This document shows, in pieces, positions 27,686 through 37,012 of a stretch of DNA of 52,419 nucleotides. Position numbers and translations under genes: made by a program. The stretch comes from Candidatus Omnitrophota bacterium. Its GTDB lineage: Bacteria; Omnitrophota; Gorgyraeia; Gygaellales; Profunditerraquicolaceae. Location of the stretch: the NCBI GenBank assembly GCA_018895075.1, contig JAHIOW010000008.1, forward strand, positions 1 through 52,419, read 5' to 3'. The notes beneath the pieces were generated by a model. The model was not told where the DNA came from. It saw only the letters and a list, made by a program, of their open reading frames with translations, and did not search any database. Every line of letters starts with the position of its first letter. Position 1 is the stretch's first letter.

Positions 27686-28276
27686 ATGGATATGAATATG
27701 AAATTGAACTTGACGGATTTACTCAGCAATAAAAATTTAAATATTAAAAATATTGTAAATATTCTCATCATCTTGATAACTTTAATTGTTGCCATTAACC
27801 TCTTTAAATCCCAGGGCAGAAACATTCAGTTACTTAAAGAGAGACAAGAGCAGGAGACAAAAAAGAATGCGCTATTAGGTAATATTAGTCAGTTAGAAAA
27901 AAAGATTGTTCCCTACAAAAATACCTTCAATAAGAATAAAAAGGATATATCCTTAGTTTTAAATACGGTAAGCAATATTGCCAATGAATCTAATATGAAG
28001 ATTATCTCCATTAGGCCTAATAAGGAGCAAGATTTTCCGGAATATAGCAAGTATTCTTTTGATTTAGTGGCTGGTACTGATAGTTATCATGTCCTAGGGC
28101 AGTTTATCAGTAATTTAGAGAGTCACCCTGATGTATATATGGTTGATAGGTTTGACTTAAAAATAGGTAAAAAATACGGGACACCAATAAAGAGACTCCG
28201 GCTTCCAGAAGAACTAGAGTCAACACAGGGTTTAAATATCCAGATAACATTAAGTACCATTGTGCTTAAGGATTAA
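27686..28276 (+). CDS. PilO-like type IV pilus inner-membrane assembly protein
   Basis: Single TM, coiled coil, SYHVLGQFISNLESHPDVYMVDRFDLK; follows PilN-like ORF. Confidence 0.8.
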   Translation: MDMNMKLNLTDLLSNKNLNIKNIVNILIILITLIVAINLFKSQGRNIQLLKERQEQETKKNALLGNISQLEKKIVPYKNTFNKNKKDISLVLNTVSNIANESNMKIISIRPNKEQDFPEYSKYSFDLVAGTDSYHVLGQFISNLESHPDVYMVDRFDLKIGKKYGTPIKRLRLPEELESTQGLNIQITLSTIVLKD

Positions 28277-28277
28277 A

Positions 28278-28841
28278 ATGAAGAGACAGGCGGATAACGT
28301 CATAATATTGTTGCTGGCAGTATTGATTTCTATGGTTAAGATAGGTGAAGCCCTATCAGAATCTACGGCAGAGGTTTTAGAACCAAGGCATATAGAATAT
28401 CGGGCAGGGGATTTAAGGGACCCTTTTGAATCCCTAAAGAAAGAAGAGCCGATAGAGGAGCCAGCATTAGCACCAACGCCAGCACCAAAGGAGCAGATTA
28501 TCAAGGCAGTCCAATTACCGGATTTAGTAATACAAGGAGTAATTTGGGGGGGTAGATTACCTCAGGCAATTATAAATAATAAAGTAGTAAAGATAGGGGA
28601 TACCATAGAAACAGTAGAGATTATTGATATAAATAAAGAAGGCATAATCATATCTTTTGAGAATAAAGAATATAATTTGTCTTCGCTGGCAGCAGATTCC
28701 GTCTTAACAGGTTACAGTAGATCTGCCGAAGTTCAAGAGGACACAGACAGGAATTTAATAGACTTTGAAAAATCCAGGAATGCTGGGCTAAATCACTGGT
28801 TAAGTTCTGCACCGTCACCCCCAGTCAGCCATAAGGAGTAG
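28278..28841 (+). CDS. PilP/GspC-like protein
   Basis: YRAGDLRDPFE..., LPDLVIQGVIWGGRLPQAIINNKVVKIGDTIETVEIIDINKEGIIISFENKEYNL; upstream of secretin. Confidence 0.75.
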   Translation: MKRQADNVIILLLAVLISMVKIGEALSESTAEVLEPRHIEYRAGDLRDPFESLKKEEPIEEPALAPTPAPKEQIIKAVQLPDLVIQGVIWGGRLPQAIINNKVVKIGDTIETVEIIDINKEGIIISFENKEYNLSSLAADSVLTGYSRSAEVQEDTDRNLIDFEKSRNAGLNHWLSSAPSPPVSHKE

Positions 28842-28844
28842 AAG

Positions 28845-30380
28845 ATGAAGAATAATTTAAGATTATGGGTGTTTATTTTATCTTTTTGTTTATTCTTTAG
28901 CCGAGCAAGCACAGAAGAGGAGGTATCGTCTTCTGTGCCAGAAGCGGAGGATACAAAGACCGCTATCTCTATGGACCTGCAAGACGCCAACCTAAAAGAT
29001 GTATTGAAGATATTATCCATCCAGTCAGGCCTGAACTTCCTTGCTTCAGGGGCAGTAGAGGATAGGCAAATGACCTTATATTTAGATAAGGTTTCCGTAA
29101 AACAGGCGATGGATAAATTATTTAAGGCCAATAACCTTACTTATGAGTTAGAGCAGGACTCAAATATCTTTATTGTCAAGGACTGGGGCAAGCCCAAGAT
29201 AGAAACTGTCACCAAGATCTTCTATCTTAAGCATGCCACGGTCTCCTCTTCTTCTTTAAAAGAAGAGATGAAGAGGGTTAGTGGTGCTACAGAAGAAGGA
29301 GTAGGCGGAAAGAGAAGCGAAGGCGGTAAATGGACAGTGGAAGAGAAAGCAGGTATTACTGAAGCAGTAAAAAAACTTCTTTCTAAATATGGCTCGGTAA
29401 TTGAGGATTACCGTACCAATAGCCTTATTGTGACCGATACGCCTGACCGGATGCCTATCGTTGCCCAGGTAATAGCTTCTCTGGATATACCTGCGCCCCA
29501 GGTAATGCTGGAAGTGGAGATGTTAGATGTGACTAAGAATACATTAGAGAAGATAGGATTAAAGTTTGGTGATATAAGTAGTTATCCATCAATGATGGCT
29601 ATGACTTTAACCGGCGCAATGCGGGGGACAAAATTCCCTTTTTCTGGCTTGTGGCCTGAGAATGATACGGGTATGCCGGATAGAAAAGGGACTGATTACA
29701 CTGCACCTGGTACCCTAAGTTTTGCTACTGCCTATCAAACGTTATTACAGTTTATTAAGACTCAAAATGATACAAAATATTTAGCCCGCCCCCGGCTTTT
29801 GACCTTGAACAATGAGACTGCGGAAATTAAGATTGCCACTGATGAGGTAATTGGTGAGGTACTACAATATGATAATGACGGAGTTCTTGAGAGCCGTAGT
29901 GCTGATAGAACAGAAACGGGTATTTCTTTACGGGTAACTCCCCAGATCAATCTTGATACAGGAGAGATTACCATGTTTATCAACCCCGAGGTTAAAGAGG
30001 CAGCAACGAGTAGTTTTAGTTCAAGTTATAGAGACCCAGAAGCGAGGGGGACGAAAAGCGTGGTGCGGGTTAAGGACGGGGAGACAGTGATTTTAGGGGG
30101 ATTAATTCGCAATGAATTTTCCCAGACTATCACTAAATTGCCTATCTTAGGAGACCTTCCCTTGATAGGATTTTTATTCAGGCATAAAAATAAAGATAAA
30201 GATAAACAGCGTGAACTGCTGGTTTTTATCACACCGCATATTATTAAGGAGACAGATGTTGAATCTACCCAGACAAAAAAGGTTTCTCTTTTAGAGAGAG
30301 AACAGAGTCTGGGCTTGGGATTTGAACGTCAACTGGCGATAAATACAAGTTTGAGTAATCTTGAGAAAACTACGGAATAG
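28845..30380 (+). CDS. Secretin (PilQ/GspD family)
   Basis: STN-like region DLQDANLKDVLKILSIQSGLNFL; VKDGETVILGGLIRNEFSQTITKLPILGDLPLIGFLFRHK...LLVFITPHII. Confidence 0.93.
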   Translation: MKNNLRLWVFILSFCLFFSRASTEEEVSSSVPEAEDTKTAISMDLQDANLKDVLKILSIQSGLNFLASGAVEDRQMTLYLDKVSVKQAMDKLFKANNLTYELEQDSNIFIVKDWGKPKIETVTKIFYLKHATVSSSSLKEEMKRVSGATEEGVGGKRSEGGKWTVEEKAGITEAVKKLLSKYGSVIEDYRTNSLIVTDTPDRMPIVAQVIASLDIPAPQVMLEVEMLDVTKNTLEKIGLKFGDISSYPSMMAMTLTGAMRGTKFPFSGLWPENDTGMPDRKGTDYTAPGTLSFATAYQTLLQFIKTQNDTKYLARPRLLTLNNETAEIKIATDEVIGEVLQYDNDGVLESRSADRTETGISLRVTPQINLDTGEITMFINPEVKEAATSSFSSSYRDPEARGTKSVVRVKDGETVILGGLIRNEFSQTITKLPILGDLPLIGFLFRHKNKDKDKQRELLVFITPHIIKETDVESTQTKKVSLLEREQSLGLGFERQLAINTSLSNLEKTTE

Positions 30381-30392
30381 GATTTTACGCAA

Positions 30393-32114
30393 ATGTTTCC
30401 TAAAGAAAAATACCTAAGATTAGGCGAACTGCTGATTAAAGAGGGTATTATCACCCAAGAGCAGTTAGAGAAGGCAATTAGCGTGCAGGCCCAACAAGGC
30501 TGGCGGCTGGGTGAGATATTGATTAAATTAGGGGTGATTAAAGAAGATCAACTGGTTATGGCATTGGGCAAACAACTAAAGATTTTTTATTATTCTTTGG
30601 GCAGCGAGTTGAAACCCACAACTGACCATGATCTACTCAACCTTATTCCCAAAGACTTTGCCCTGAAGAATAATATCATCCCTTTATCACGGACTTTAAA
30701 TTCAATAACTGTAGCGATGTTTGATCCTCTGGATCTTATTCTTATTGATAACTTAAAAAAACTAACCGGCTGTGAGATTAATCCCGTAATTGCCGCTAAA
30801 TCCGACATTACCAAGGCAATTGAGAAATTTTATGGCAAGTCTAAGATGTTTGAAGAGGCAATGGATGCCTCTTATGCCTCTGTTACTGAGAGCGTCAGCT
30901 ATAAGGAGTCAGAGATTGCCGATGAAGAGTTAAGTTTAGATAAGCTTGTTGCCCGGGCTGAAGAGGCGCCGGTAGTAAAGTTGGTAGATTTGATTATCCG
31001 CCAGGCAATTGACGAGCGGGCCTCGGATATTCATATTGAGCCATTTAAGGATAAGATATCTTTAAGGTACCGTATTGACGGCAAGCTCTACGAGATACCG
31101 CCGCCGGCTAAGCATTTGAACTTACCGATTGTATCCCGCATCAAGATATTGAGTAAATTAGATATTGCCGAGAAGCGCCTTCCCCAGGACGGGGCATTTT
31201 TAGTCAAATTAGAAGACCGTTTTATAGATATCAGGGTTTCCGTCATCCCGACAATATACGGAGAGAAGGTGGTCTTAAGGATACTGGATAGGGGCGCTGT
31301 CGCCTTAGACCTTGGCCGCATGGGTTTTGAGCCTGAACAGTTTGAGCAGATACGCCGCGCCGTAAATTCCCCTTATGGCCTGGTACTTATGACCGGGCCT
31401 ACGGGCAGCGGTAAGACTACTTCATTATACGCCATATTAAATGAAATAAAGAGCCCTGCCAAGAATATTGTCACGGTTGAAGACCCGGTTGAATATAAAT
31501 TAGATGGAATCAATCAGGTGCAGGTAAAATCAGATATAGGCCTGACCTTTGCCGCTACCCTGCGTAGCTTCCTAAGGCAGGACCCGGATATAATGTTAGT
31601 GGGAGAGATAAGGGATTTAGAGACCGCGCAGATTTGTATTCGTTCAGCCTTAACCGGCCATTTAGTATTAAGTACCCTGCATACCAATGATGCCCCCACA
31701 GCCGTAACCCGCCTGATAGATATTGGTATTGAACCTTATATGGTTGCGCCATCTCTGTTATTAGTCGTAGCCCAGCGCCTGATCAGGAAGTTGTGCCCTG
31801 ATTGTAAAGAGGCATACGAACCCACTGCCGAACAATTAGGTGGGGTAAAGATTAATGCCGAATTGATATATAAGCCCAAGGGTTGCACTAAGTGTAATAA
31901 TATTGGTTACCGGGGAAGGGTTTGTATTGCTGAGGTCTTGATAGTAAATGACCAGATAAAAGAACTGATTATTCAGAGCGCCTCTTTCCAGAAGATAAGA
32001 GAGGTGGCTAAGGCAGGCGGGATGAAGATGCTTTATGAATCAGCCATAAAAAAGGTTGAAGACGGTATTGCTTCCCTGGAAGAGGCGTTGAGCATTACCC
32101 TGGCAGGAGAATAA
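30393..32114 (+). CDS. Type IV pilus / T2SS assembly ATPase (PilB/GspE)
   Basis: LMTGPTGSGKTTSLYAIL, VEDPVEYKLDGINQVQV, LRQDPDIMLVGEIRDLETAQI, STLHTNDAPTAVTRL, CPDC...C..C. Confidence 0.96.
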   Translation: MFPKEKYLRLGELLIKEGIITQEQLEKAISVQAQQGWRLGEILIKLGVIKEDQLVMALGKQLKIFYYSLGSELKPTTDHDLLNLIPKDFALKNNIIPLSRTLNSITVAMFDPLDLILIDNLKKLTGCEINPVIAAKSDITKAIEKFYGKSKMFEEAMDASYASVTESVSYKESEIADEELSLDKLVARAEEAPVVKLVDLIIRQAIDERASDIHIEPFKDKISLRYRIDGKLYEIPPPAKHLNLPIVSRIKILSKLDIAEKRLPQDGAFLVKLEDRFIDIRVSVIPTIYGEKVVLRILDRGAVALDLGRMGFEPEQFEQIRRAVNSPYGLVLMTGPTGSGKTTSLYAILNEIKSPAKNIVTVEDPVEYKLDGINQVQVKSDIGLTFAATLRSFLRQDPDIMLVGEIRDLETAQICIRSALTGHLVLSTLHTNDAPTAVTRLIDIGIEPYMVAPSLLLVVAQRLIRKLCPDCKEAYEPTAEQLGGVKINAELIYKPKGCTKCNNIGYRGRVCIAEVLIVNDQIKELIIQSASFQKIREVAKAGGMKMLYESAIKKVEDGIASLEEALSITLAGE

Positions 32115-32131
32115 CATAAAACAGCAAAAAG

Positions 32132-33379
32132 ATGGCGAAGTTTTCTTATATAGCCAGAGATTACAAGAATAACAAGAGGATTACCGGGTCTGAAGAGGCC
32201 GCCTCAGCAGATGAATTGACTGTCCGGCTTCAGGCCAGAGATTTAATGGTAATAAATGTAGTATCTGATTCTGGGGAAGGGGCATTTAGTTTTAAAAAAG
32301 GAGGTCAACATAAGGGTGCCACCAGGAGGTTTCGGCGTTCCCGCATAACCCAGGATGACTTAGTGCTTTTCTGTCGGCAGTTAGCCACCCTTTTAACTTC
32401 AGGAGTAACTATTTTAAGGGCAGTAGATATAATCTCTAAGCAGGTATCCAGCCGCAGGTTTTATAACGTAATGGAGGAATTAAAGAAGAGCATGGAGGGA
32501 GGAACAAGTTTCCATGAAGCAATGTCTAAACACCCCAAGGTATTTTCAGAATTATGGATCAATCTGGTAGATAGCGGGGAGGCCAGTGGGAATCTAGCGA
32601 CTGTATTAGAACGCCTAGCCACTTATTTAGAAAAAATTTCTGGTTTTAAAAGCAAGGTTATCTCCAGTATGATGTACCCCATAATACTTCTGGTTGCCGG
32701 TATAGGCGCTTTTTTATTCTTGACGGTCAAGATTGTGCCTACCTTTGCGGAATTATTCAAGAGTTTTAATATAGCCTTACCACTCTTGACGCGCATGCTT
32801 ATCGTGGTGAGTGTGATTATTAGAAAATATTCAATGATTGCAATCGGCAGTATTATCGTTTGCTCTTTTATATTCAGGAAGTATATCCAGACAAAGGAAG
32901 GAAGGTTGAGATTGGAGAAATTCCAATTTAGTCTACCTATGTTTGGTGAATTCTTTTCTGCTTTAATTATGGAAAGGTTTTCTTCAGGGATGTCAACGTT
33001 AATTGAGAGCGGTGTCCCGCTGTTGTATTCTCTGGAGATAACCGAACATAGCGTAGATAATTTAGTGATGGCTGATATTATCCGCCGGGTCAAAGAAGAG
33101 GTGCGCGAAGGCAAATCTCTGAGTAGCACTTTAGAAAAGAGTCAATTTTTTGAGCCTATGGTGGTTCAGATGGTAGCAGTGGGAGAGGAGGTAGGCGATT
33201 TGCCGCAGATGTTTAAGCGCATAAATACATTTTATGAAGAACGCGTGGAGACATTTTTAGGGCGTTTTACCTCCTTGTTTGAACCGATTATGCTTATATT
33301 TATGGGGTTGATTATTGGAGTGATGGTTGTAGGGATGTTTCTGCCTATATTTCAGCTTGCTACCATTGGCGGCGGATGA
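32132..33379 (+). CDS. Type IV pilus / T2SS inner-membrane protein (PilC/GspF)
   Basis: LVLFCRQLATLLTSGVTILRAVDII, VVQMVAVGEEVGDLPQMF. Confidence 0.94.
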   Translation: MAKFSYIARDYKNNKRITGSEEAASADELTVRLQARDLMVINVVSDSGEGAFSFKKGGQHKGATRRFRRSRITQDDLVLFCRQLATLLTSGVTILRAVDIISKQVSSRRFYNVMEELKKSMEGGTSFHEAMSKHPKVFSELWINLVDSGEASGNLATVLERLATYLEKISGFKSKVISSMMYPIILLVAGIGAFLFLTVKIVPTFAELFKSFNIALPLLTRMLIVVSVIIRKYSMIAIGSIIVCSFIFRKYIQTKEGRLRLEKFQFSLPMFGEFFSALIMERFSSGMSTLIESGVPLLYSLEITEHSVDNLVMADIIRRVKEEVREGKSLSSTLEKSQFFEPMVVQMVAVGEEVGDLPQMFKRINTFYEERVETFLGRFTSLFEPIMLIFMGLIIGVMVVGMFLPIFQLATIGGG

Positions 33380-33385
33380 AAAAGA

Positions 33386-33414
33386 TTGACAATTAAGAAA
33401 AATAGACGTATAAT
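33386..33414 (+). promoter_or_regulatory. Consensus sigma70 promoter upstream of pilin genes
   Basis: Exact TTGACA-N17-TATAAT. Confidence 0.8.
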
Positions 33415-33488
33415 TTAAAAAGGGAGGGGGGTAGACGGCATACTAAGAAACTAGAAAATCAACCCTTAATAAAAAAAAGGAGTAAGAT

Positions 33489-33911
33489 GTGAAAAAAGCT
33501 TTTACGTTATTGGAATTAGTAGTAGTCGTAATCATCTTAGGGATCTTAGCCACCTTAGGCCTTACCCAGTATGGCAGGGTGATAGAGAGGTCACGCGGCG
33601 CTGAGGCCAAGGCAATCGCAGGAACTATCCGTCAGTATGCTGCTGCCTATTATATGGAATACGGAACGTTAACCGGAGTTAGTGATGAGCGGCTGGGCTT
33701 GGGCACTGCTAACGACCAGGTTCCTACTGCCTGTAGAACTTCTCATTATTTTTCCTATTCCGCGAGCGGTTCTGGTACTTCTGTTATCCTCACTGCCACG
33801 CGCTGTACCGCTGGTGGTAAGAATCCCCAAGCACTAGCAGCTAACACCCTTATCCTTACCTCAGATGTAAGCACAGGCGTAGATACCTGGTCTGGAACAG
33901 GCGGATATTAA
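33489..33911 (+). CDS. Type IV pilin / GspG-like prepilin (GTG start)
   Basis: MKKAFTLLELVVVVIILGILATLGLTQY prepilin cleavage/methylation motif; strong RBS aaaggag. Confidence 0.92.
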   Translation: MKKAFTLLELVVVVIILGILATLGLTQYGRVIERSRGAEAKAIAGTIRQYAAAYYMEYGTLTGVSDERLGLGTANDQVPTACRTSHYFSYSASGSGTSVILTATRCTAGGKNPQALAANTLILTSDVSTGVDTWSGTGGY

Positions 33912-33928
33912 ATCCAACTTAGCCTGAT

Positions 33929-34321
33929 ATGAAAGATGCTTTTACTTTAATGGAGATTGTTATTGTCTTGGTAATTATTGGTATTCTGACCACATTAGCC
34001 ATCTCACAATACACTCCTGGCAGAGAAACCGCTATGAGTAAAGAAGCTATTGTCAATCTTAAACTTATTGCTGCAGCAGAGAGGATTTACCGAATGGAGA
34101 CGGCAAGTTATTACCCCTCCTCGGGGTCAGAAAGCAATATAGCAGTAATAAATACAAATCTTAAACTTTATCTTACTGAGACGAATTGGGACTATTCCAT
34201 TACTGGTGGTGCAGATAGCTTTACTGCTTTTGCAGATAGGAACGGTTCGGGTGGATACTTAGACTGCCAATATTCGATTGATGCTGACGGAGAACCTAAC
34301 CCCAATGCCAGTTGTCCCTGA
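33929..34321 (+). CDS. Prepilin
   Basis: MKDAFTLMEIVIVLVIIGILTTLAISQY. Confidence 0.9.
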   Translation: MKDAFTLMEIVIVLVIIGILTTLAISQYTPGRETAMSKEAIVNLKLIAAAERIYRMETASYYPSSGSESNIAVINTNLKLYLTETNWDYSITGGADSFTAFADRNGSGGYLDCQYSIDADGEPNPNASCP

Positions 34322-34700
34322 GAAAAAGGCACTAACCCTTCTTGAAATTATTATCTCCACAGTTATTATGTCTTTAGTGATAACCGGCATGGCCAATATC
34401 TTTCTCGCGGGTAAAAGGCATATCTTGCATACTCGTTCGCGGATGACCGCAGGAGAATTGGGTAGACGCTTTTTAGACCCTTTACAGATGGATGTAAGAC
34501 AGGATGAGTGGTTTACTAACGGTAATTGTCTAACTGGAGATGGAAGCGTTGGTTGCGATACAACACCTTGGTCTCCAGATGGAATTGTGAGCTATACCCC
34601 TCAATATGAAATAAGTCGTCTTCTTGTAGATGCCCAAAATCCCTTAGGTCGCTTACGTAAGGTAAAACTTACTGTAACCTGGAATGAACTCTCTCCTTAA
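34305..34700 (+). CDS. Prepilin-like (PilV/GspI type); start moved to ATG at 34305
   Basis: MPVVPEKKALTLLEIIISTVIMSLVITGMANIF. Confidence 0.8.
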   Translation: MPVVPEKKALTLLEIIISTVIMSLVITGMANIFLAGKRHILHTRSRMTAGELGRRFLDPLQMDVRQDEWFTNGNCLTGDGSVGCDTTPWSPDGIVSYTPQYEISRLLVDAQNPLGRLRKVKLTVTWNELSP

Positions 34701-35268
34701 CAAATCCGTAACCCTCCTGGAATTATTAATTGCCATAACCTTGATAGGCCTGGTGGCCTTGGGTTTTTCTAGTATCGATTTATTTAGTCGCCACCATGTA
34801 TTGACAGCAGATAGACGGGCACAGATTCAAAATGATGTTTCTTATGTTTTAGACCATATGGCAAAAGAGATAAATAAGGCAATCGGTAATCGAGTTATTA
34901 CAGGAGAAGATCCCATCGATCTAGATAATATTGCAGGCGATATAGCCATAAGGATTTATGTAGATTTAGCCGCTGATGGGCAATCACCCGGTGATGGTCA
35001 AATAGGTACGCAGGGTGACCGTTGGAGAGCTTATCGCTTTAACGGTGTTGCAAATCAAATTTGGTATTATTCTGATTATCCTGGTTCCTATGAGGTTATT
35101 AGTCGGAAGATTTTAGATTTCGCTCCTAGCTCGATCGTAAGCGATAATTTTGTTGAGATTACTGTTACCGCACGCTGTGATCCAACAGATACAACCTCTT
35201 CTATTATCGATAATCCGTCTATTACTATGAGTACACGCATCAAGATGCCTTCCGTATCCACCAATTAA
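34684..35268 (+). CDS. Prepilin-like (PilW/GspJ type)
   Basis: MNSLLNKSVTLLELLIAITLIGLVALGFSSIDLF. Confidence 0.82.
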   Translation: MNSLLNKSVTLLELLIAITLIGLVALGFSSIDLFSRHHVLTADRRAQIQNDVSYVLDHMAKEINKAIGNRVITGEDPIDLDNIAGDIAIRIYVDLAADGQSPGDGQIGTQGDRWRAYRFNGVANQIWYYSDYPGSYEVISRKILDFAPSSIVSDNFVEITVTARCDPTDTTSSIIDNPSITMSTRIKMPSVSTN

Positions 35269-35336
35269 TCCCGCCTAATTTTATTTGCTAAAAGATAAAA
35301 GATGTGTTAGATTAAAAACTGAGAAACTAAGCCTAT

Positions 35337-35411
35337 GGGGCTGTAGCTCAGCGGGAGAGCATCTCGTTCGCAACGAGGGGGTCGGGGGTTCAAGTCCCCC
35401 CAGCTCCACCA
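35337..35411 (+). tRNA. tRNA-Ala (anticodon CGC), CCA encoded
   Basis: GGGGCTG/CAGCTCC acceptor with G3-U70, D-loop GCTCAGCGGGAGAGC, anticodon loop TTCGCAA, T-arm GGGGGTTCAAGTCCCCC, 3' ACCA. Confidence 0.96.
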
Positions 35412-35466
35412 AATTTTGCGACAAGCAAAATTTGGTGGATGCCAAAACAATGTGTTTTGGCGCCAC
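35406..35466. repeat. Two consecutive hairpins, the first overlapping the tRNA 3' end
   Basis: CCACCAAATTTTGC-gacaa-GCAAAATTTGGTGG (35406-35438) and GCCAAAACA-atg-TGTTTTGGC (35441-35461) flanked by GGTGG/CCACC. Confidence 0.85.
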
Positions 35467-35470
35467 CATT

Positions 35471-35501
35471 TAGCAAATAGCAAATAACTAATGGCTAATA
35501 G
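35471..35501. repeat. 7-nt-period degenerate repeat (TAGCAAA TAGCAAA TAACTAA TGGCTAA), inverted relative to 35559-35600
   Basis: Direct reading. Confidence 0.8.
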
Positions 35502-35504
35502 TAT

Positions 35505-37007
35505 GTGAAAATGAAAACAAAGAAAATCAGTAAAAACTTATGGAAAATATTTTTCTCTGGCTATTTGCTATTTGTTATTGGCTATCTGCTATTTGCTACT
35601 CATTGTTTCTCTCAAGATATAAAATCCCCTAATGTCGCAGGGAGTTTCTATCCGGATGAACCTGGCGAGTTATCTAAGATAATAGATAATTTTCTTGATG
35701 CTGCAAACCCGGAATCTGTTAAAGGAGATATTATTGCGCTTATTTCGCCACATGCAGGTTATGGATATTCTGCTGCGACAGCCGCCTATGGATATAAACT
35801 CATCAAAGATAAACCATACAAGACAGTGGTAGTGATTGGTTCCAGTCATTACTATAGATTTAGCGGGGTTTCGGTTTATCCTGAGGGTATCTTTCGCACG
35901 CCCTTGGGAGATTTAGAAATAGATAATGAGTTTACGCAGGGATTATTAGATAAAGATATTGAGATTTTCTTTGATCCAGACGCCTTCCAAAAGGAACATT
36001 CAATAGAGGTGCAGTTACCATTTTTACAAAAGGTTTTATCTAATTTTAAGATAGTGCCCATAGTTATGGGGGATTGCAGTTTCGCAACCTGCCAAAGATT
36101 GGCAGGTTTTCTTAGAGAGATAATCGGTAGTCGTTCGGACGTTTTGATTGTTGCCTCCAGTGACCTCTACCATGGCTATGATTACGAAGAGGCAGAAACA
36201 GTGGATGGCTTGACTTTGTCCTACCTTAATCAGATGAACCCCAAATTATTGGACCAAAAATTAAGAGAAGGAAGTGTCCAACTTTGCGGTGGCATTCCAG
36301 TGGTAACCACAATGCTTCTAGCCAGAGAACTTGGGTATGATAAACCGAAGGTATTAAAATATACAAATTCCGCTATTGTTACTGGTAAAAGGATTAAAGG
36401 AATTTGGACAGTAGGTTATGCCAGTTGTGTAGTTAGTAAAGAGGAGGAGAGTATGTTAAATGAGAAGCAAAAAAAGAGGTTATTGGAGATTGCGCGTGGC
36501 TCGATAGAGCATTACCTTAAGACAGGTAAAAAATTAGAGGTTTCGGAAGCTGATCCGGGGTTGTGCAAAGAGATGGGTGCCTTTGTTACCCTGCATAAAC
36601 AGGGCCAGCTGCGGGGATGCATAGGACATCTTATCGGGAATAAACCTTTATATCTTACGGTTAGAGATATGGCTATTGAGTCTGCGGTAGGTGACCCGCG
36701 CTTTACTCCTGTTGAAGAAAACGAACTTAAAGATATTGATATTGAAATTTCTGTGCTTTCTCCTCTGCAAAGAATAGACTCGTCTGATAAAATCCAATTA
36801 GGTATGCATGGTGTCTTAGTAAGACAAGGCCTAAGAAGCGGCGTTTTCCTTCCACAGGTAGCCATTGAAACCGGTTGGTCAAAGGAAGAATTCCTGTCAA
36901 ATTTGTGTGCTCACAAGGCAGGTATTTCGCCTGATGCCTGGAAAGATACATCTACAGAGATTTACATATTTACTGCAGAGTTATTCTCTGAAAAAGATTA
37001 TCAATAA
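35505..37007 (+). CDS. Secreted Memo-domain + AMMECR1-domain fusion (AmmeMemoRadiSam B-A type)
   Basis: Memo: SPNVAGSFYPDEPGEL...ISPHAGYGYSAATAAYGY...SSHYYRF...ASSDLYHGYDYEEA; AMMECR1: GAFVTLHKQGQLRGCIGHLIGNKPLYLTVRDMAIESAVGDPRF...SVLSPLQ. Confidence 0.92.
   Translation: MKMKTKKISKNLWKIFFSGYLLFVIGYLLFATHCFSQDIKSPNVAGSFYPDEPGELSKIIDNFLDAANPESVKGDIIALISPHAGYGYSAATAAYGYKLIKDKPYKTVVVIGSSHYYRFSGVSVYPEGIFRTPLGDLEIDNEFTQGLLDKDIEIFFDPDAFQKEHSIEVQLPFLQKVLSNFKIVPIVMGDCSFATCQRLAGFLREIIGSRSDVLIVASSDLYHGYDYEEAETVDGLTLSYLNQMNPKLLDQKLREGSVQLCGGIPVVTTMLLARELGYDKPKVLKYTNSAIVTGKRIKGIWTVGYASCVVSKEEESMLNEKQKKRLLEIARGSIEHYLKTGKKLEVSEADPGLCKEMGAFVTLHKQGQLRGCIGHLIGNKPLYLTVRDMAIESAVGDPRFTPVEENELKDIDIEISVLSPLQRIDSSDKIQLGMHGVLVRQGLRSGVFLPQVAIETGWSKEEFLSNLCAHKAGISPDAWKDTSTEIYIFTAELFSEKDYQ
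35559..35600. repeat. Six-unit 7-nt-period repeat coding the signal-peptide core of the Memo-AMMECR1 protein
   Basis: GGCTATT TGCTATT TGTTATT GGCTATC TGCTATT TGCTACT; encodes GYLLFVIGYLLFAT. Confidence 0.88.
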
Positions 37008-37012
37008 TCTAC

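Noticed and set aside
28464-28495. GCCAGCA/GCACCAA repeat in the pilP-like gene
   Set aside because: Simple Pro/Ala-rich linker coding (EPALAPTPAPKE), common in PilP/GspC-like proteins.
35281-35473. ORFs on both strands (62 aa each) over the tRNA-Ala
   Set aside because: They are translations of the tRNA and its flanking hairpins (CSSAGEHLVRNEGVGGSSPPSS / LEPPTPSLRTRCSPAELQP), a known spurious ORF pattern.
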